Assembly (NCBI GenBank): GCA_029237685.1
Contig: JAQZBV010000006.1
Location: 1 to 52,322 of the forward strand
Origin: Cytophagaceae bacterium
GTDB lineage: Bacteria > Bacteroidota > Bacteroidia > Cytophagales > Cytophagaceae
Reading direction: 5' to 3'
DNA: 52,322 nt
The notes beneath the pieces were generated by a model. It had not been told where the DNA came from, ran no database searches, and saw only the letters and a list, made by a program, of their open reading frames with translations. Shown in pieces: positions 9,970 through 17,944 of the stretch; within the stretch, counting starts at the first letter, position 1, and every line of letters begins with the position of its first letter. The position numbers and the translations under genes are program-made.

Positions 9970-10473
9970 ATGGCAACGACAACCGCAACCCCTAGTAAAT
10001 TATCTATAAAGAACCTGTTCTTACTCATCGTAGGATGCCTGGGTTTATGTGCAGCCGCTTCCTGGCTAGGATCTACCTTTACCATGGATGGCTTAGATGG
10101 ATGGTATCAAAGCATCAATAAGCCGTCTTTCAATCCACCGAATATGGTGTTCGCCCCTGTATGGTTCATCTTATACACCATGATGGCCGTATCTCTGTTC
10201 TACGTATTGAGAGCTCATCATCCTAATAAAACCCTTGCGATCGTGGTATTTGTGATTCAATTAGGATTGAATGCTTTGTGGAGTTTACTGTTCTTCAAAT
10301 TACATCTGATTGGATTAGCACTGATAGAAATGATCGTCATGCTGGGATTCATCATCGCCTATTACTTTATCGTGAAGCCGATCCGTCCTTTAGCCGCTTA
10401 TTTATTTATCCCTTACATCGCTTGGGTAGCCTTTGCCACCATACTCACCGCTACCATCTGGTCGATGAATTAA
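9970..10473 (+). CDS. TspO/MBR family tryptophan-rich sensory protein
   Basis: A 167-residue member of the TspO/peripheral benzodiazepine receptor family with five transmembrane helices. The family motif is seen in WYQSINKPSFNPPNMVFAPVW, then WSLLFF and the tail YIAWVAFATILTATIW. Members bind porphyrins and affect tetrapyrrole handling and stress responses. The protein has about 10 extra polar residues at the N-terminus. It is followed by its own terminator (10496-10534) and is probably monocistronic. Confidence 0.93.
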   Translation: MATTTATPSKLSIKNLFLLIVGCLGLCAAASWLGSTFTMDGLDGWYQSINKPSFNPPNMVFAPVWFILYTMMAVSLFYVLRAHHPNKTLAIVVFVIQLGLNALWSLLFFKLHLIGLALIEMIVMLGFIIAYYFIVKPIRPLAAYLFIPYIAWVAFATILTATIWSMN

Positions 10474-10495
10474 CTTTCTTTCAAAATGATGGATC

Positions 10496-10538
10496 ATCCC
10501 TGAATCTGATTGTATTAGATTCAGGGATTTCTTTTTTT
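10496..10538 (+). terminator. Rho-independent terminator of tspO
   Basis: ATCCCTGAATCT (10496-10507) pairs perfectly with AGATTCAGGGAT (10517-10528). A T-rich run (TTCTTTTTTTT) follows. Confidence 0.92.
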
Positions 10539-10593
10539 TAGGGCTAAAAGAAGAAATAAAATCCCTATTTTAGTTAACCTCAAAACAACACAC

Positions 10594-10962
10594 ATGGGTT
10601 ACGTAGAAAAAAATCTTATCACAGACGAAAAGGTAGTGTATAAAACCACTTACCACTGGATCATCTTCTTAAGCTTGAGATCGATCTTTTCTTTGTTCAT
10701 TATCCCGATGATAGAGCGAGCCACAGACGAGTTTGCCGTAACAAACAAACGCATCATCATCAAAACAGGTTTGATTTCCAGAAAAATTGTAGAGATGAAC
10801 ATCAGTAAAATAGAAACGGTGAATGTCAGACAAAGCGTGATCGGACGCCTCTTCGGATATGGCGCATTGGAGTTTACCGGTACCGGAGGCACCAAAGAAA
10901 CATTCGTCAACATCTCCCACCCTACGGAGTTCAAAAAAAGAGTACAGGAAATACAACACTAA
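10594..10962 (+). CDS. PH domain-containing membrane protein (bPH2/YdbT-like)
   Basis: A 122-residue protein with a short membrane segment (WIIFLSLRSIFSLFIIPMI) followed by a bacterial PH-like domain (bPH2). The characteristic run is EFAVTNKRIIIKTGLISRKIVEMNISKIETVNVRQS, then GRLFGYGALEFTGTGGTKETF. Members are small membrane-tethered proteins of unknown function, related to YdbS/YdbT of Bacillus. The typical hydrophobic hairpin seems shortened to one stretch. It lies 11 bp upstream of tpx on the same strand, so the two are probably cotranscribed. Confidence 0.88.
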   Translation: MGYVEKNLITDEKVVYKTTYHWIIFLSLRSIFSLFIIPMIERATDEFAVTNKRIIIKTGLISRKIVEMNISKIETVNVRQSVIGRLFGYGALEFTGTGGTKETFVNISHPTEFKKRVQEIQH

Positions 10963-10973
10963 AACCAATAGAC

Positions 10974-11483
10974 ATGGCTCAAGTTACCCTAAAAGGAAAT
11001 GCAACAAGCATCAAAGGAGACCTTCCTTCAGTAGGCAGTACGGCTCCTGATTTCAAATTTGTAAAAACAGATTTATCCGATTCTTCTCTCTACGCAGAAA
11101 ACAGTAAAGTAAAAGTAATCATCGCTGTACCCAGCTTGGATACCGGTGTATGCGCTTTAGAGACGCGACAGTTTAATCAAAAACTAGCGGATAAAAACCA
11201 CGTAACAGGTGTCGTAGTTTCAAAGGACTTACCTTTTGCCATGCGCCGCTTTTGTGAAACGGAAGGCATTAAAAACGTAGTCAGTGTTTCCGATTTCCGT
11301 TATGGTGAATTTTCCCAAAAATACAATACTGAAATTACGGAAGGTCCGATGAAAGGCCTTTCAGCACGTGCAGTGTTTGTTGTAGACGCTCAGAACGTTA
11401 TTCGCTATACCGAATTGGTACCGGAAATCGCTCAAGAACCAGATTACGATAAGGTCATGGCGGCGGTTGATCAATTACTGTAA
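10974..11483 (+). CDS. tpx: Thiol peroxidase (atypical 2-Cys peroxiredoxin)
   Basis: A 169-residue lipid-hydroperoxide peroxidase of the Tpx family, close to the length of E. coli Tpx. The peroxidatic Cys60 lies in PSLDTGVCALETRQF and the resolving Cys94 in RRFCETEGIKNV; these positions match the family. It is reduced by thioredoxin and protects against peroxides. It follows the PH-domain gene by 11 bp. The stop codon TAA runs straight into a TACTATGATT repeat (see 11484-11522). A complex hairpin at 11558-11592 may be its terminator. Confidence 0.96.
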   Translation: MAQVTLKGNATSIKGDLPSVGSTAPDFKFVKTDLSDSSLYAENSKVKVIIAVPSLDTGVCALETRQFNQKLADKNHVTGVVVSKDLPFAMRRFCETEGIKNVVSVSDFRYGEFSQKYNTEITEGPMKGLSARAVFVVDAQNVIRYTELVPEIAQEPDYDKVMAAVDQLL

Positions 11484-11522
11484 GTACTATGATTTTTTAT
11501 GATTGAATGAGGACTATGATTT
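11484..11522. repeat. TACTATGATT repeats downstream of tpx
   Basis: GTACTATGATT occurs at 11484-11494, TATGATTGAATGAGGACT and the following ATGATT at 11499-11522. The same words recur on the far side of the GxxExxY gene (12027-12091) and inverted at 12133-12167. They carry TGA and TAA stops close to the tpx stop codon. Confidence 0.8.
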
Positions 11523-11557
11523 TTTGATTCGCTTCGCTCTTATGATTTTAGACTTTG

Positions 11558-11592
11558 AGCAGTCTTAATGCCTTCGGCACTCAGACTGCTCA
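11558..11592 (+). terminator. Hairpin downstream of tpx, possible terminator
   Basis: GAGCAGTCT (11558-11566) pairs with AGACTGCTC (11584-11592). The loop holds a smaller GCCTTCGGC hairpin. The following sequence is T-rich (AAATTTCCACTTTTATATTTTT) but lacks an immediate U-tract, so termination is likely but not certain. Confidence 0.6.
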
Positions 11593-11641
11593 AATTTCCA
11601 CTTTTATATTTTTATTATTTTATTTTTTTAATGATTGACTT

Positions 11642-12040
11642 ATGATTAATGAAAAGTATGCAGAAAGTGCATTGACAGGCAAGATCATTGGCTGTGCGAT
11701 GGAAGTACATCGAACTCTTGGGAATGGATTTCAGGAGAAAATCTACCAACGTTGTATGGCTATAGAAATGGCTAAACAAGGTCTTCATTACAGTCGGGAA
11801 CATGAAATGCTGATTCTTTACAAGGGAGAAAAAGTAGGTTTAAGACGAGTTGACTTTTTTGTAGAAGAAAAGATTATGTTAGAGTTAAAAGCAGTAATCC
11901 AATTAGAAGATGTTCACTTGGCCCAAGCAATTAATTATCTGGAAGCTTATGGTTTGCAAATGGGACTGCTTATCAATTTTGGCAACACCAGTTTACAATT
12001 CAAACGGGTTTATAAACCCAATCGACGGACTATGATTTGA
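11642..12040 (+). CDS. GxxExxY family protein
   Basis: A 132-residue GxxExxY protein. The name-giving motif is GNGFQEKIY at 27-35. The conserved opening (GKIIGCAMEVHRTLGNGFQEKIYQ) and the LELKAVIQLEDVHLAQAINYL stretch are present; VDFFVEEKIMLELKA resembles the D-(E)xK core of PD-(D/E)XK nuclease-like folds. Function is not established. The gene sits inside a set of TACTATGATT repeats: its start codon lies in TTATGATTAATG, and its last codons ACT ATG ATT TGA are repeat sequence. This suggests that gene and repeats moved or were inserted together. Confidence 0.9.
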   Translation: MINEKYAESALTGKIIGCAMEVHRTLGNGFQEKIYQRCMAIEMAKQGLHYSREHEMLILYKGEKVGLRRVDFFVEEKIMLELKAVIQLEDVHLAQAINYLEAYGLQMGLLINFGNTSLQFKRVYKPNRRTMI

Positions 12041-12167
12041 AATAATTGAATGAGTACTATGATTGGAAAGGATTGAATGAATACTATGATTCAGCCTAAT
12101 TAAGTAAACTTTCAATTAATCAAGGCGAGCCTAATCATAGTATTCAATCCTTTCTAAATCATAGTCC
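12027..12167. repeat. TACTATGATT repeats, direct and inverted, downstream of GxxExxY gene
   Basis: GGACTATGATT is at 12027-12037. ATTGAATGAGTACTATGATT is at 12045-12064, and a second copy at 12072-12091, a period of 27 bp. The reverse complement follows at 12133-12150 (AATCATAGTATTCAATCC) and 12156-12167 (AAATCATAGTCC). The direct and inverted arms can form a long stem-loop. Confidence 0.85.
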
Positions 12168-12288
12168 AGGGAGGGAATGAAAATTGAAGTTTGAAGCTAT
12201 TCTTTCGCCATCTGAACATTTATGGCATGCTTATGTTATAGTGTATAAGTAACGCAAATCCATTCTATAACACTTTAACTCTGTTGCT

Positions 12289-12660
12289 ATGAAAAACCTG
12301 AAAATCATTTTCGCTCTATGTATACTGGCTGTTTCTTTAACCAGTTGTGGTATTAACATGGCATTGTTCACCAATAAGAACAGCAATGTCACGCATGTAG
12401 AACTCTCTAAGAAAAATTTTAAAGTATTAGAAAGAGTGACTGGTACTGCCTCTGCTACTTATTATTTTAATGTGGGCGGTATGAAAAATAAAGACCTCAT
12501 CAATATGGCTACCGCTGATATGGTGGCAAAGGCAAATATGACAGGTAGTTCCAAAGCATTGATCAATACCACTGTCGATGTGCACAAAGGAGGCATTTGT
12601 ATGTTATACAATAAAATCACAGTGACAGTTAGCGCACAAGTGATCGAGTTTACAGAATAA
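12289..12660 (+). CDS. Small lipoprotein, DUF6567-like
   Basis: A 123-residue lipoprotein: signal peptide and lipobox LTSCG with Cys20 as the lipidated residue. The mature part begins INMALFTNKNSNVTHVELSKKNFKVLERVTGTASATYYFNVGG, which resembles a Bacteroidota-specific family that I believe is catalogued as DUF6567; this name is from memory. Conserved features are the ALFTNKN opening and the LSKKNFKV stretch. Function is unknown. It is alone on the plus strand and shares a two-way terminator (12668-12703) with the converging carbonic anhydrase gene. Confidence 0.8.
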   Translation: MKNLKIIFALCILAVSLTSCGINMALFTNKNSNVTHVELSKKNFKVLERVTGTASATYYFNVGGMKNKDLINMATADMVAKANMTGSSKALINTTVDVHKGGICMLYNKITVTVSAQVIEFTE

Positions 12661-12667
12661 CAAAGGC

Positions 12668-12703
12668 AAAAAAAATCCCGCTCTTTAAGGAGCGGGATTT
12701 TTT
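12668..12703. terminator. Bidirectional terminator between lipoprotein and carbonic anhydrase genes
   Basis: CCCGCTC (12677-12683) pairs with GAGCGGG (12690-12696). An A-run lies to the left and a T-run to the right, so it can stop transcription from both sides. Confidence 0.93.
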
Positions 12704-12704
12704 A

Positions 12705-13355
12705 TTAAATAGAATCACTTGCCACCAAATTGTTATAGCGGTATATATTGTCGATATCGGAAATTTCATCATATACCACATCCAGGTCTTTAATGATCCC
12801 GTTATTCAATCCGTAGACCCAGGCGTGAACTTTCAGTTCGTTATTCTTCCAAGCACGTTGTACAATCTTGGTTTTAGCTAGGTTACGCGCTTGTTCAATC
12901 ACATTCAATTCTACCAATCGATCCGCTCTTTGGTCTTTGTCCTCTATGGCTTCTAATTCTTTGAAGTATTTTACATACACTTCCTTGATATTTCTTAACC
13001 AGCTGTCTACAAAACCAAAAGACTGGCTTTCCATTGCGGCTTTCACACCTCCGCAACCGTAATGACCACAGACTATCACGTGTTTTACTTTCAATACAGA
13101 TACTGCGTAGTCCAAAACACTCAATAAGTTCATGTCAGTATGCACCACCATGTTGGCAATGTTACGGTGTACGAAGATGTCACCAGGCGCTGTGTTGGTG
13201 ACCTCGTTGGCTGGTACTCGGCTATCCGAGCAACCAATCCACAAATAATGTGGTCTTTGTATAGATTGAAGTCTTGTAAAGAATTCAGGATCATCCTGTA
13301 CTTTACCCAATGCCCATCTTTTGTTTCCGCTTAATAAATCTAAATGACTTTCCAT
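12705..13355 (-). CDS. can: Beta-class carbonic anhydrase
   Basis: A 216-residue zinc enzyme interconverting CO2 and bicarbonate. Zinc ligands are Cys42 and Asp44 with Arg46 in CSDSRVPA, and His98 and Cys101 in GHYGCGG; these mark the beta class (Can/CynT type). The gene starts 12 bp after the SulP transporter gene on the same strand. This pairing occurs in many bacteria and suggests that the transporter moves bicarbonate and the enzyme equilibrates it with CO2. A terminator follows at once. Confidence 0.95.
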   Translation of the reverse strand: MESHLDLLSGNKRWALGKVQDDPEFFTRLQSIQRPHYLWIGCSDSRVPANEVTNTAPGDIFVHRNIANMVVHTDMNLLSVLDYAVSVLKVKHVIVCGHYGCGGVKAAMESQSFGFVDSWLRNIKEVYVKYFKELEAIEDKDQRADRLVELNVIEQARNLAKTKIVQRAWKNNELKVHAWVYGLNNGIIKDLDVVYDEISDIDNIYRYNNLVASDSI

Positions 13356-13367
13356 GATAATTAATTT

Positions 13368-14897
13368 TTAATGGTTTAAACTGATTAATTCTACGTCAAT
13401 GTTTTTCTCCTCTTTTTTCTGAATAAAATCGTGAATCATCTCCAGAATATCAGGATCAATATTTTTGTTAAAACTTCCGTCTATAATTACCTTTGACCCG
13501 ACAGGCAAGGTGTTCAAGGCTTGCTGAAATTTTTTCCTATTCAGAAAGGTTACGTCTTCTGCCAACGTGATCAACGTGTATGTTTTCCCTTCTATGGGTG
13601 CAGAAGAGATCTTGTAGGGCATTTTTAAGTTATTCTTCAAAATAAAGAAAATCGCTACCAACAATCCCGAAATGATACCTGTGAAAATACCGGAAGTGGT
13701 CATGATAACGATGGTAACAACATAAGGCAAAAACTGAGACCAGCCTGACTTGTACATCGTACGCACCACAGCGATGGAGATCAGCTTATACCCTACATAG
13801 AGTAAAATCGCTGCTAAAGCTGACAATGGGATCAGATTCAACAAACCTGGGATGAAGAGCAATGTCCCCACGAGTAAAAGCGCATGCACGATAGTAGAAA
13901 TCTTGGTTCTGCCTCCTGCATTGATCTTACTAGAACTTCTCAGGATTACCGCTGTCAGGGGAATTCCTCCTACTAAACCGCATAAGGTATTGCCAAGACC
14001 TTGAGCAAACAACTCTCTATTAGGTGGTGAAATGTTTTTGTTCGGATCAAGTTTATCGATGGCTTCCAAGCTCAATAAACTTTCCATCGTGGTCATGACA
14101 GCGATCATGAAAACCAATATCCATAAATCCTGACTTAGGATAAGACTGAAATCAGGGAAATGAAACAAACTATTAAAGCCTGTAAACTCCGGTACAGTCA
14201 AGGTATGCGACGTATTGATGCTCCATTGAGGAAAATACTGGGAGATGGCAAGGTTAAGCAAGACTCCGACAATAATGACCAATAAAGAAATTGGTATGTA
14301 AATCAATTTGCGCAAACGCTGTGTTCTTTTATTCAACAAGCCAAACATCAACGCCACCGAAACCAAACCAATGATCATAGATCCTGTATCCATGTAATCA
14401 AACATGTGGTAGATCTCACTGAATGTATTTTCACCGTCTGATTGAAAGAAGAAGAAATCACCTTCCGCATCTTTATCGTCGCCGATGATGTGAGGTAATT
14501 GTTTCAGAATAAGAATAAATCCCGTTGCGGAAAGCATTCCTTTGATCACAGAAGAAGGAAAGTAATGCGCAATGCTGCCGACTTTCAACCCTGCGAATAC
14601 CATTTGCACGATACCGGCTAAAACCAAGGCAGCAAGAAAATATTCGAATTTACCTAAGGTAGCGATACCCGCTACAACGGTATAACTGATACCTGCCGCA
14701 GGGCCGGTCACCGCAAGCTTAGAACCGCTCACCAAAGACACTACGATCCCACCAATCATGGCGGCAAGAATTCCCGAGTAAGCGGGTACACCTTGCGCCA
14801 CCGTGATTCCTAAACAAATAGGAAGCGCAATGATGAACACAACTATACCTGCCTTCAGCTCGGTCAATAAGCTGAATTTCTTTTTAATGGATAACAT
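13368..14897 (-). CDS. SulP family inorganic anion transporter
   Basis: A 509-residue SLC26/SulP transporter with about 12-14 transmembrane segments. The family signature region is seen in ELKAGIVVFIIALPICLGITVAQGVPAYSGILAAMIGG, and the SKLAVTGPAAGISYTV stretch matches the substrate-site region. The C-terminus (about 420-505) resembles a short STAS domain (VTFLNRKKFQQALNTLPVGSKVIIDGS). SulP proteins move sulfate or bicarbonate with Na+ or H+; the downstream carbonic anhydrase argues for bicarbonate. That is inference, not shown by residues. Confidence 0.93.
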   Translation of the reverse strand: MLSIKKKFSLLTELKAGIVVFIIALPICLGITVAQGVPAYSGILAAMIGGIVVSLVSGSKLAVTGPAAGISYTVVAGIATLGKFEYFLAALVLAGIVQMVFAGLKVGSIAHYFPSSVIKGMLSATGFILILKQLPHIIGDDKDAEGDFFFFQSDGENTFSEIYHMFDYMDTGSMIIGLVSVALMFGLLNKRTQRLRKLIYIPISLLVIIVGVLLNLAISQYFPQWSINTSHTLTVPEFTGFNSLFHFPDFSLILSQDLWILVFMIAVMTTMESLLSLEAIDKLDPNKNISPPNRELFAQGLGNTLCGLVGGIPLTAVILRSSSKINAGGRTKISTIVHALLLVGTLLFIPGLLNLIPLSALAAILLYVGYKLISIAVVRTMYKSGWSQFLPYVVTIVIMTTSGIFTGIISGLLVAIFFILKNNLKMPYKISSAPIEGKTYTLITLAEDVTFLNRKKFQQALNTLPVGSKVIIDGSFNKNIDPDILEMIHDFIQKKEEKNIDVELISLNH

Positions 14898-14949
14898 AGA
14901 AAATATGATGAATTAAAAAACGGGATTATTCTCAACTAAAAACAACGCC

Positions 14950-15276
14950 TTAAGCTCGAGGAGGTGGGGTAATCAATTCTTTGATGGTATCCGAAACAGG
15001 GCATTGAAACCGCGTATAGTGAATCAATGTAGCGGCCCCCAATTCAGGAAGTATGACAGATGCTAAAATGCTCTTAAAAAATTTCTCCGATGGATTTTGT
15101 TCCTTTTCTGTTTTTTCATTTTCCGAATCGCTGTCGCGGGCATCCTCTTCCTCCATATCAAAGAGTTTCGCGACTTTCGCCTCTTTGACTTTAAGATTGC
15201 TCAGTACCGCAACAGATGGTGCAGCTAAGAAAGCCATAAAAAAGAGCAGCGATATGTAAATGGATAAGAGTTTCAT
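14950..15276 (-). CDS. Hypothetical exported acidic protein
   Basis: A 108-residue protein I cannot assign. It has an N-terminal hydrophobic signal (LLSIYISLLFFMAFLAAPSVA), a highly charged, acidic middle (MEEEDARDSDSENEKTEKEQ, about 40-62) and a C-terminal part LPELGAATLIHYTRFQCPVSD ending in PPPRA. One Cys (about 92) could be free. It is on the same strand as SulP and carbonic anhydrase, 52 bp before SulP, so it may belong to that transcription unit. Upstream is the heptamer cassette that follows ilvC. Confidence 0.6.
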   Translation of the reverse strand: MKLLSIYISLLFFMAFLAAPSVAVLSNLKVKEAKVAKLFDMEEEDARDSDSENEKTEKEQNPSEKFFKSILASVILPELGAATLIHYTRFQCPVSDTIKELITPPPRA

Positions 15277-15311
15277 GGAAACGTATAAAGTAACGAAAAA
15301 AAATGGGGAAA

Positions 15312-15464
15312 GTTGTCAGTGGTCAGTGGTCAGTGATCAGAAAAACGTTATCGATTATAAAAACAAACTGATTATGAGGCTATAACCTTATCCATTAAGC
15401 ATAAAAAAAGTCCCGCAAAAGCGGGACTTTTTTCTGATCACTGATCACTGACAACTGACAACTA
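15312..15464. repeat. TCAGTGG heptamer cassette around a terminator
   Basis: The left arm (15312-15340) reads GTTGTCA GTGGTCA GTGGTCA GTGATCA. The right arm (15434-15464) is its reverse complement (CTGATCACTGATCACTGACA and on to ACAACTA). A rho-independent terminator (15403-15433) sits just inside the right arm. The right arm starts 4 bp after the ilvC stop codon. Confidence 0.9.
15403..15433 (-). terminator. Terminator of ilvC
   Basis: AAAAAAAGTCCCGC (15403-15416) pairs with GCGGGACTTTTTT (15421-15433) over AAAA. It serves ilvC on the minus strand and is symmetrical enough to act both ways. Confidence 0.93.
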
Positions 15465-15468
15465 TTTT

Positions 15469-16953
15469 TTAAGCTACCGTACTGATCTGCTTCATAGAAG
15501 TCATCGCTGCACGCAACTCCTCTCCTACGATTTCGATCGGGTGGTAACGCAATACTTCATTTACTTTGATCAAGGTCACGTTATCGACACCGTTGTCTTT
15601 GCCGGCATTGAAGTTTTTACCGATAATGTCCGTATCTACTTTCTTCATGAAATCCGCCAATAGAGGTTTGCAAGCATGATCAAACAAGTAGCAACCGTAT
15701 TCTGCTGTATCAGAAATCACACGGTTCATTTCGAACAATTTCTTACGAGCGATCGTGTTCGCGATCAATGGCGTTTCATGCAAAGATTCGTAGTAAGCAG
15801 ATTCTTCAACGATACCTGATTCAGTCATCGTTTCGAACGCTAGTTCCACACCGGCTCTTACCATGGCTACCATCAACAAACCGTTGTCGTAATATTCTTG
15901 TTCCGCTATTTTCACGTCACCTGCAGGCGTTTTTTCGAAGGCTGTTTCGCCTGTCGCTGCTCTCCAAGTCAACAAGTTCTTGTCACCGTTAGCCCAGTCT
16001 TCCATCATGATGCGAGAGAACTCACCGCTGATGATGTCGTCTTGGTGCTTGCGGAACAAAGGACGCATGATTTTTTTCAATTCTTCAGAGATTGTAAACG
16101 CTTTGATTTTCGCTGGATTGCTCAAACGATCCATCATAGCCGTGATACCACCTTGTTTCAACGATTCCGTGATCACTTCCCATCCGTATTGGATCAATTT
16201 AGAAGCGTATCCTTTATCGATGCCTTTTTCTACCATTTTGTCGAAGCACAAGATAGAACCGGTTTGCAACAAACCACAAAGGATGGTTTGCTCTCCCATC
16301 AAATCTGATTTTACTTCCGCAACGAAAGATGATTTTAACACTCCTGCTCTGTCTCCGCCTGTGCCTACACAGTAAGCTTTCGCGATGTCCCATCCTTTTC
16401 CTTCCGGATCGTTTTCAGGGTGCACAGCAATCAAGGTAGGCACACCAAAACCTCTTTTGTATTCTTCTCTTACTTCAGATCCCGGAGATTTAGGAGCCAC
16501 CATTACTACTGTAATGTCCTTACGGATTTGCATGCCTTCTTCCACGATGTTGAATCCGTGAGAGTAAGAAAGCGTAGAACCTTTTTTCATCAACGGCATC
16601 ACCGCTGTTACTACGGATGTATGCTGCTTATCCGGAGTCAGGTTGATCACAAGGTCAGCAGAAGGAATCAATTCTTCGTAAGAACCTACTGTGAATTTAT
16701 TGTCGGAAGCATTCTTCCAGGATTGTCTTTTTTCAGCGATGGCTTCTTTTCTCAACGCGTAAGAAATATCCAAACCTGAATCTCTCATGTTCAAGCCTTG
16801 GTTCAAGCCTTGCGCACCGCAACCAACGATCACGATTTTCTTGCCTTTAAGCGCTTTCACACCATCAGCGAATTCGCTGCTGTCCATGAATTCACATACG
16901 CCCAGTTGATCTAATTTCTCTCTCAGCGAAAGTGTATTGAAGTAATTTGCCAT
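15469..16953 (-). CDS. ilvC: Ketol-acid reductoisomerase, class II
   Basis: Catalyses the isomerisation and NADPH-dependent reduction of acetolactate or acetohydroxybutyrate in valine and isoleucine synthesis. At 494 residues it is the long class II form, as in E. coli. The NADPH loop is GCGAQG at 44-49, followed by the basic [15 protein letters not shown] stretch; the metal-site region includes [11 protein letters not shown]. No other ilv gene is adjacent, so it appears to be monocistronic. Its stop is followed by the TCAGTGG heptamer arm and a strong terminator. Confidence 0.97.
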   Translation of the reverse strand: MANYFNTLSLREKLDQLGVCEFMDSSEFADGVKALKGKKIVIVGCGAQGLNQGLNMRDSGLDISYALRKEAIAEKRQSWKNASDNKFTVGSYEELIPSADLVINLTPDKQHTSVVTAVMPLMKKGSTLSYSHGFNIVEEGMQIRKDITVVMVAPKSPGSEVREEYKRGFGVPTLIAVHPENDPEGKGWDIAKAYCVGTGGDRAGVLKSSFVAEVKSDLMGEQTILCGLLQTGSILCFDKMVEKGIDKGYASKLIQYGWEVITESLKQGGITAMMDRLSNPAKIKAFTISEELKKIMRPLFRKHQDDIISGEFSRIMMEDWANGDKNLLTWRAATGETAFEKTPAGDVKIAEQEYYDNGLLMVAMVRAGVELAFETMTESGIVEESAYYESLHETPLIANTIARKKLFEMNRVISDTAEYGCYLFDHACKPLLADFMKKVDTDIIGKNFNAGKDNGVDNVTLIKVNEVLRYHPIEIVGEELRAAMTSMKQISTVA

Positions 16954-17067
16954 TGTTTATAAGTAATTTTTAGTGTACGAGGTATTAATAGGCTACAAAT
17001 ATGGGGATATTTTTGGGATTAAATCAGCTATAATGAGTCATTTTTGGGTACTTTTTATGGATTAATA

Positions 17068-17177
17068 AGAAAACTGAGAACTGAAAACCGAAAACCGATT
17101 ATCTGTTTCAGTTCTCAGTTTTCAGTTCTCAGTTTTCAGTTCTCAGTTCTCAGTTTTCAGTTCTCAGTTCTCAGTTT
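17068..17177. repeat. TCAGTTY heptamer array with inverted arm
   Basis: The right arm is ten uninterrupted units of TCAGTTC or TCAGTTT (17108-17177). The left arm (17068-17099) reads AGAAAAC TGAGAAC TGAAAAC CGAAAAC CGA, the inverted sense. It lies upstream of ilvC and of the tRNA-Arg promoter. It is the longest pure array in the window and is likely to vary in unit number. Confidence 0.92.
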
Positions 17178-17183
17178 CAAACC

Positions 17184-17213
17184 TTGCGGTGCAGGATTTT
17201 TTACCTAGCTTTG
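17184..17213 (+). promoter_or_regulatory. Promoter of the tRNA-Arg gene
   Basis: TAGCTTTG at 17206-17213 matches the Bacteroidota -7 box TAnnTTTG exactly. TTG at 17184-17186 fits a -33 element about 22 bp upstream. The tRNA begins 9 bp after the box. Confidence 0.75.
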
Positions 17214-17221
17214 TCATTATT

Positions 17222-17295
17222 GCACCCGTAGTTCAATTGGATAGAATGACAGATTCCGGTTCTGTTGGTTGGGAGTTCGAATCTCTTCGGGTGCA
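17222..17295 (+). tRNA. tRNA-Arg (anticodon CCG)
   Basis: A 74-nt cloverleaf. The acceptor stem is GCACCCG (17222-17228) with CGGGTGC (17288-17294) and discriminator A. The anticodon stem ACAGA/TCTGT encloses the loop TTCCGGT, so the anticodon is CCG and the codon read is CGG. The T-arm contains GTTCGAATC. The CCA end is not encoded. A terminator follows directly (17298-17345). Confidence 0.96.
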
Positions 17296-17297
17296 CG

Positions 17298-17346
17298 AAG
17301 CCTTTGTTAGACTGAATGAATGTTCGGGATAACAAAGGCTTTTTTC
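17298..17346 (+). terminator. Terminator of the tRNA-Arg gene
   Basis: AAGCCTTTGTTA (17298-17309) pairs perfectly with TAACAAAGGCTT (17330-17341), followed by TTTTT. Confidence 0.93.
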
Positions 17347-17444
17347 TGTACTTTCAGATTCTTTAATGAAGAGGAGTTAAAGTTTTTTAAAAGAATTTAG
17401 TTAGATTAAAATATAGTTTTCGTTTTTGATACATTCCATGATTT

Positions 17445-17575
17445 GGGCGTTCCCTCCCGATAGCTATCGGGAGGGCCGGGCTTTCGCCACTCGTTTTCCC
17501 GCCTGTCATTCATGATGCCTAATCAGACTAAAAAATGGCGGGGAAGAACTCAGACAATGGCTCAATCCCTAACGC
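17445..17575 (+). repeat. GC-rich structured dispersed element, copy A
   Basis: It begins GGGCGTTCCC, continues with a perfect 24-bp palindrome (17452-17475, core CCCGATAGCTATCGGG), then GCCGGGCTTTCGCC, and ends AATCCCTAACGC. Copies B (23283-23418, minus) and C (40655-40785, plus) share the start, the CGGGCT box after the hairpin, and the ATCCCTNAC end. The middle of copy A is the least conserved. It fills most of the spacer between the tRNA and the next gene. Confidence 0.75.
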
Positions 17576-17584
17576 AAACAGAAT

Positions 17585-17896
17585 ATGAACAAAATTTTAA
17601 TTGCTTTCTTCTCGCTCCTATTAACACTTTCCTGCGCAGCTCCTATTCAAACATTCCGCATCGCATCGGAAGGAAAAAAAGGTACGTTAAAGTTATATGC
17701 CGATTCCTCATTCAAAGAAAAAATAAACGGAGAATCTTATTCCGGAAGATGGAGCGGAAGTATGAGTGAAGATTCTACTTTGAACCTGGTAAGAACCTCT
17801 CATGGATCTCAAATATTAACCCTGACGCCTACTATTACCTATAAGATTAAAGAAGGCAAAGTCGCTATTCCGAAAATCAACTATTTATTTCCTTAG
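17585..17896 (+). CDS. Small hypothetical lipoprotein
   Basis: A 103-residue lipoprotein. The signal peptide ends in a lipobox LTLSCAA with Cys17 as the lipid attachment site. The mature part (TFRIASEGKKGTLKLYADSSF, then GESYSGRWSGSMSEDSTLNL) looks like a small beta-sheet domain; no catalytic residues stand out and I do not recognise the family. I chose the ATG at 17585, which starts the signal peptide. The stop is 46 bp before the repeat protein gene. Immediately upstream is the end of a structured GC-rich element. Confidence 0.65.
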   Translation: MNKILIAFFSLLLTLSCAAPIQTFRIASEGKKGTLKLYADSSFKEKINGESYSGRWSGSMSEDSTLNLVRTSHGSQILTLTPTITYKIKEGKVAIPKINYLFP

Positions 17897-17944
17897 CTCA
17901 ACGCAATTTATTATCTTCCATTGAACCCCTTAAACTTTTTTCCT

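Noticed and set aside
15898..16375. Plus-strand open frames opposite ilvC
   Set aside because: They are antisense shadows of a conserved gene and show no protein family pattern.
17512..17769. Longer frame covering the 5' part of the lipoprotein gene at 17585
   Set aside because: It reads through the GC-rich element and has no signal peptide; the other frame has a clear lipobox.
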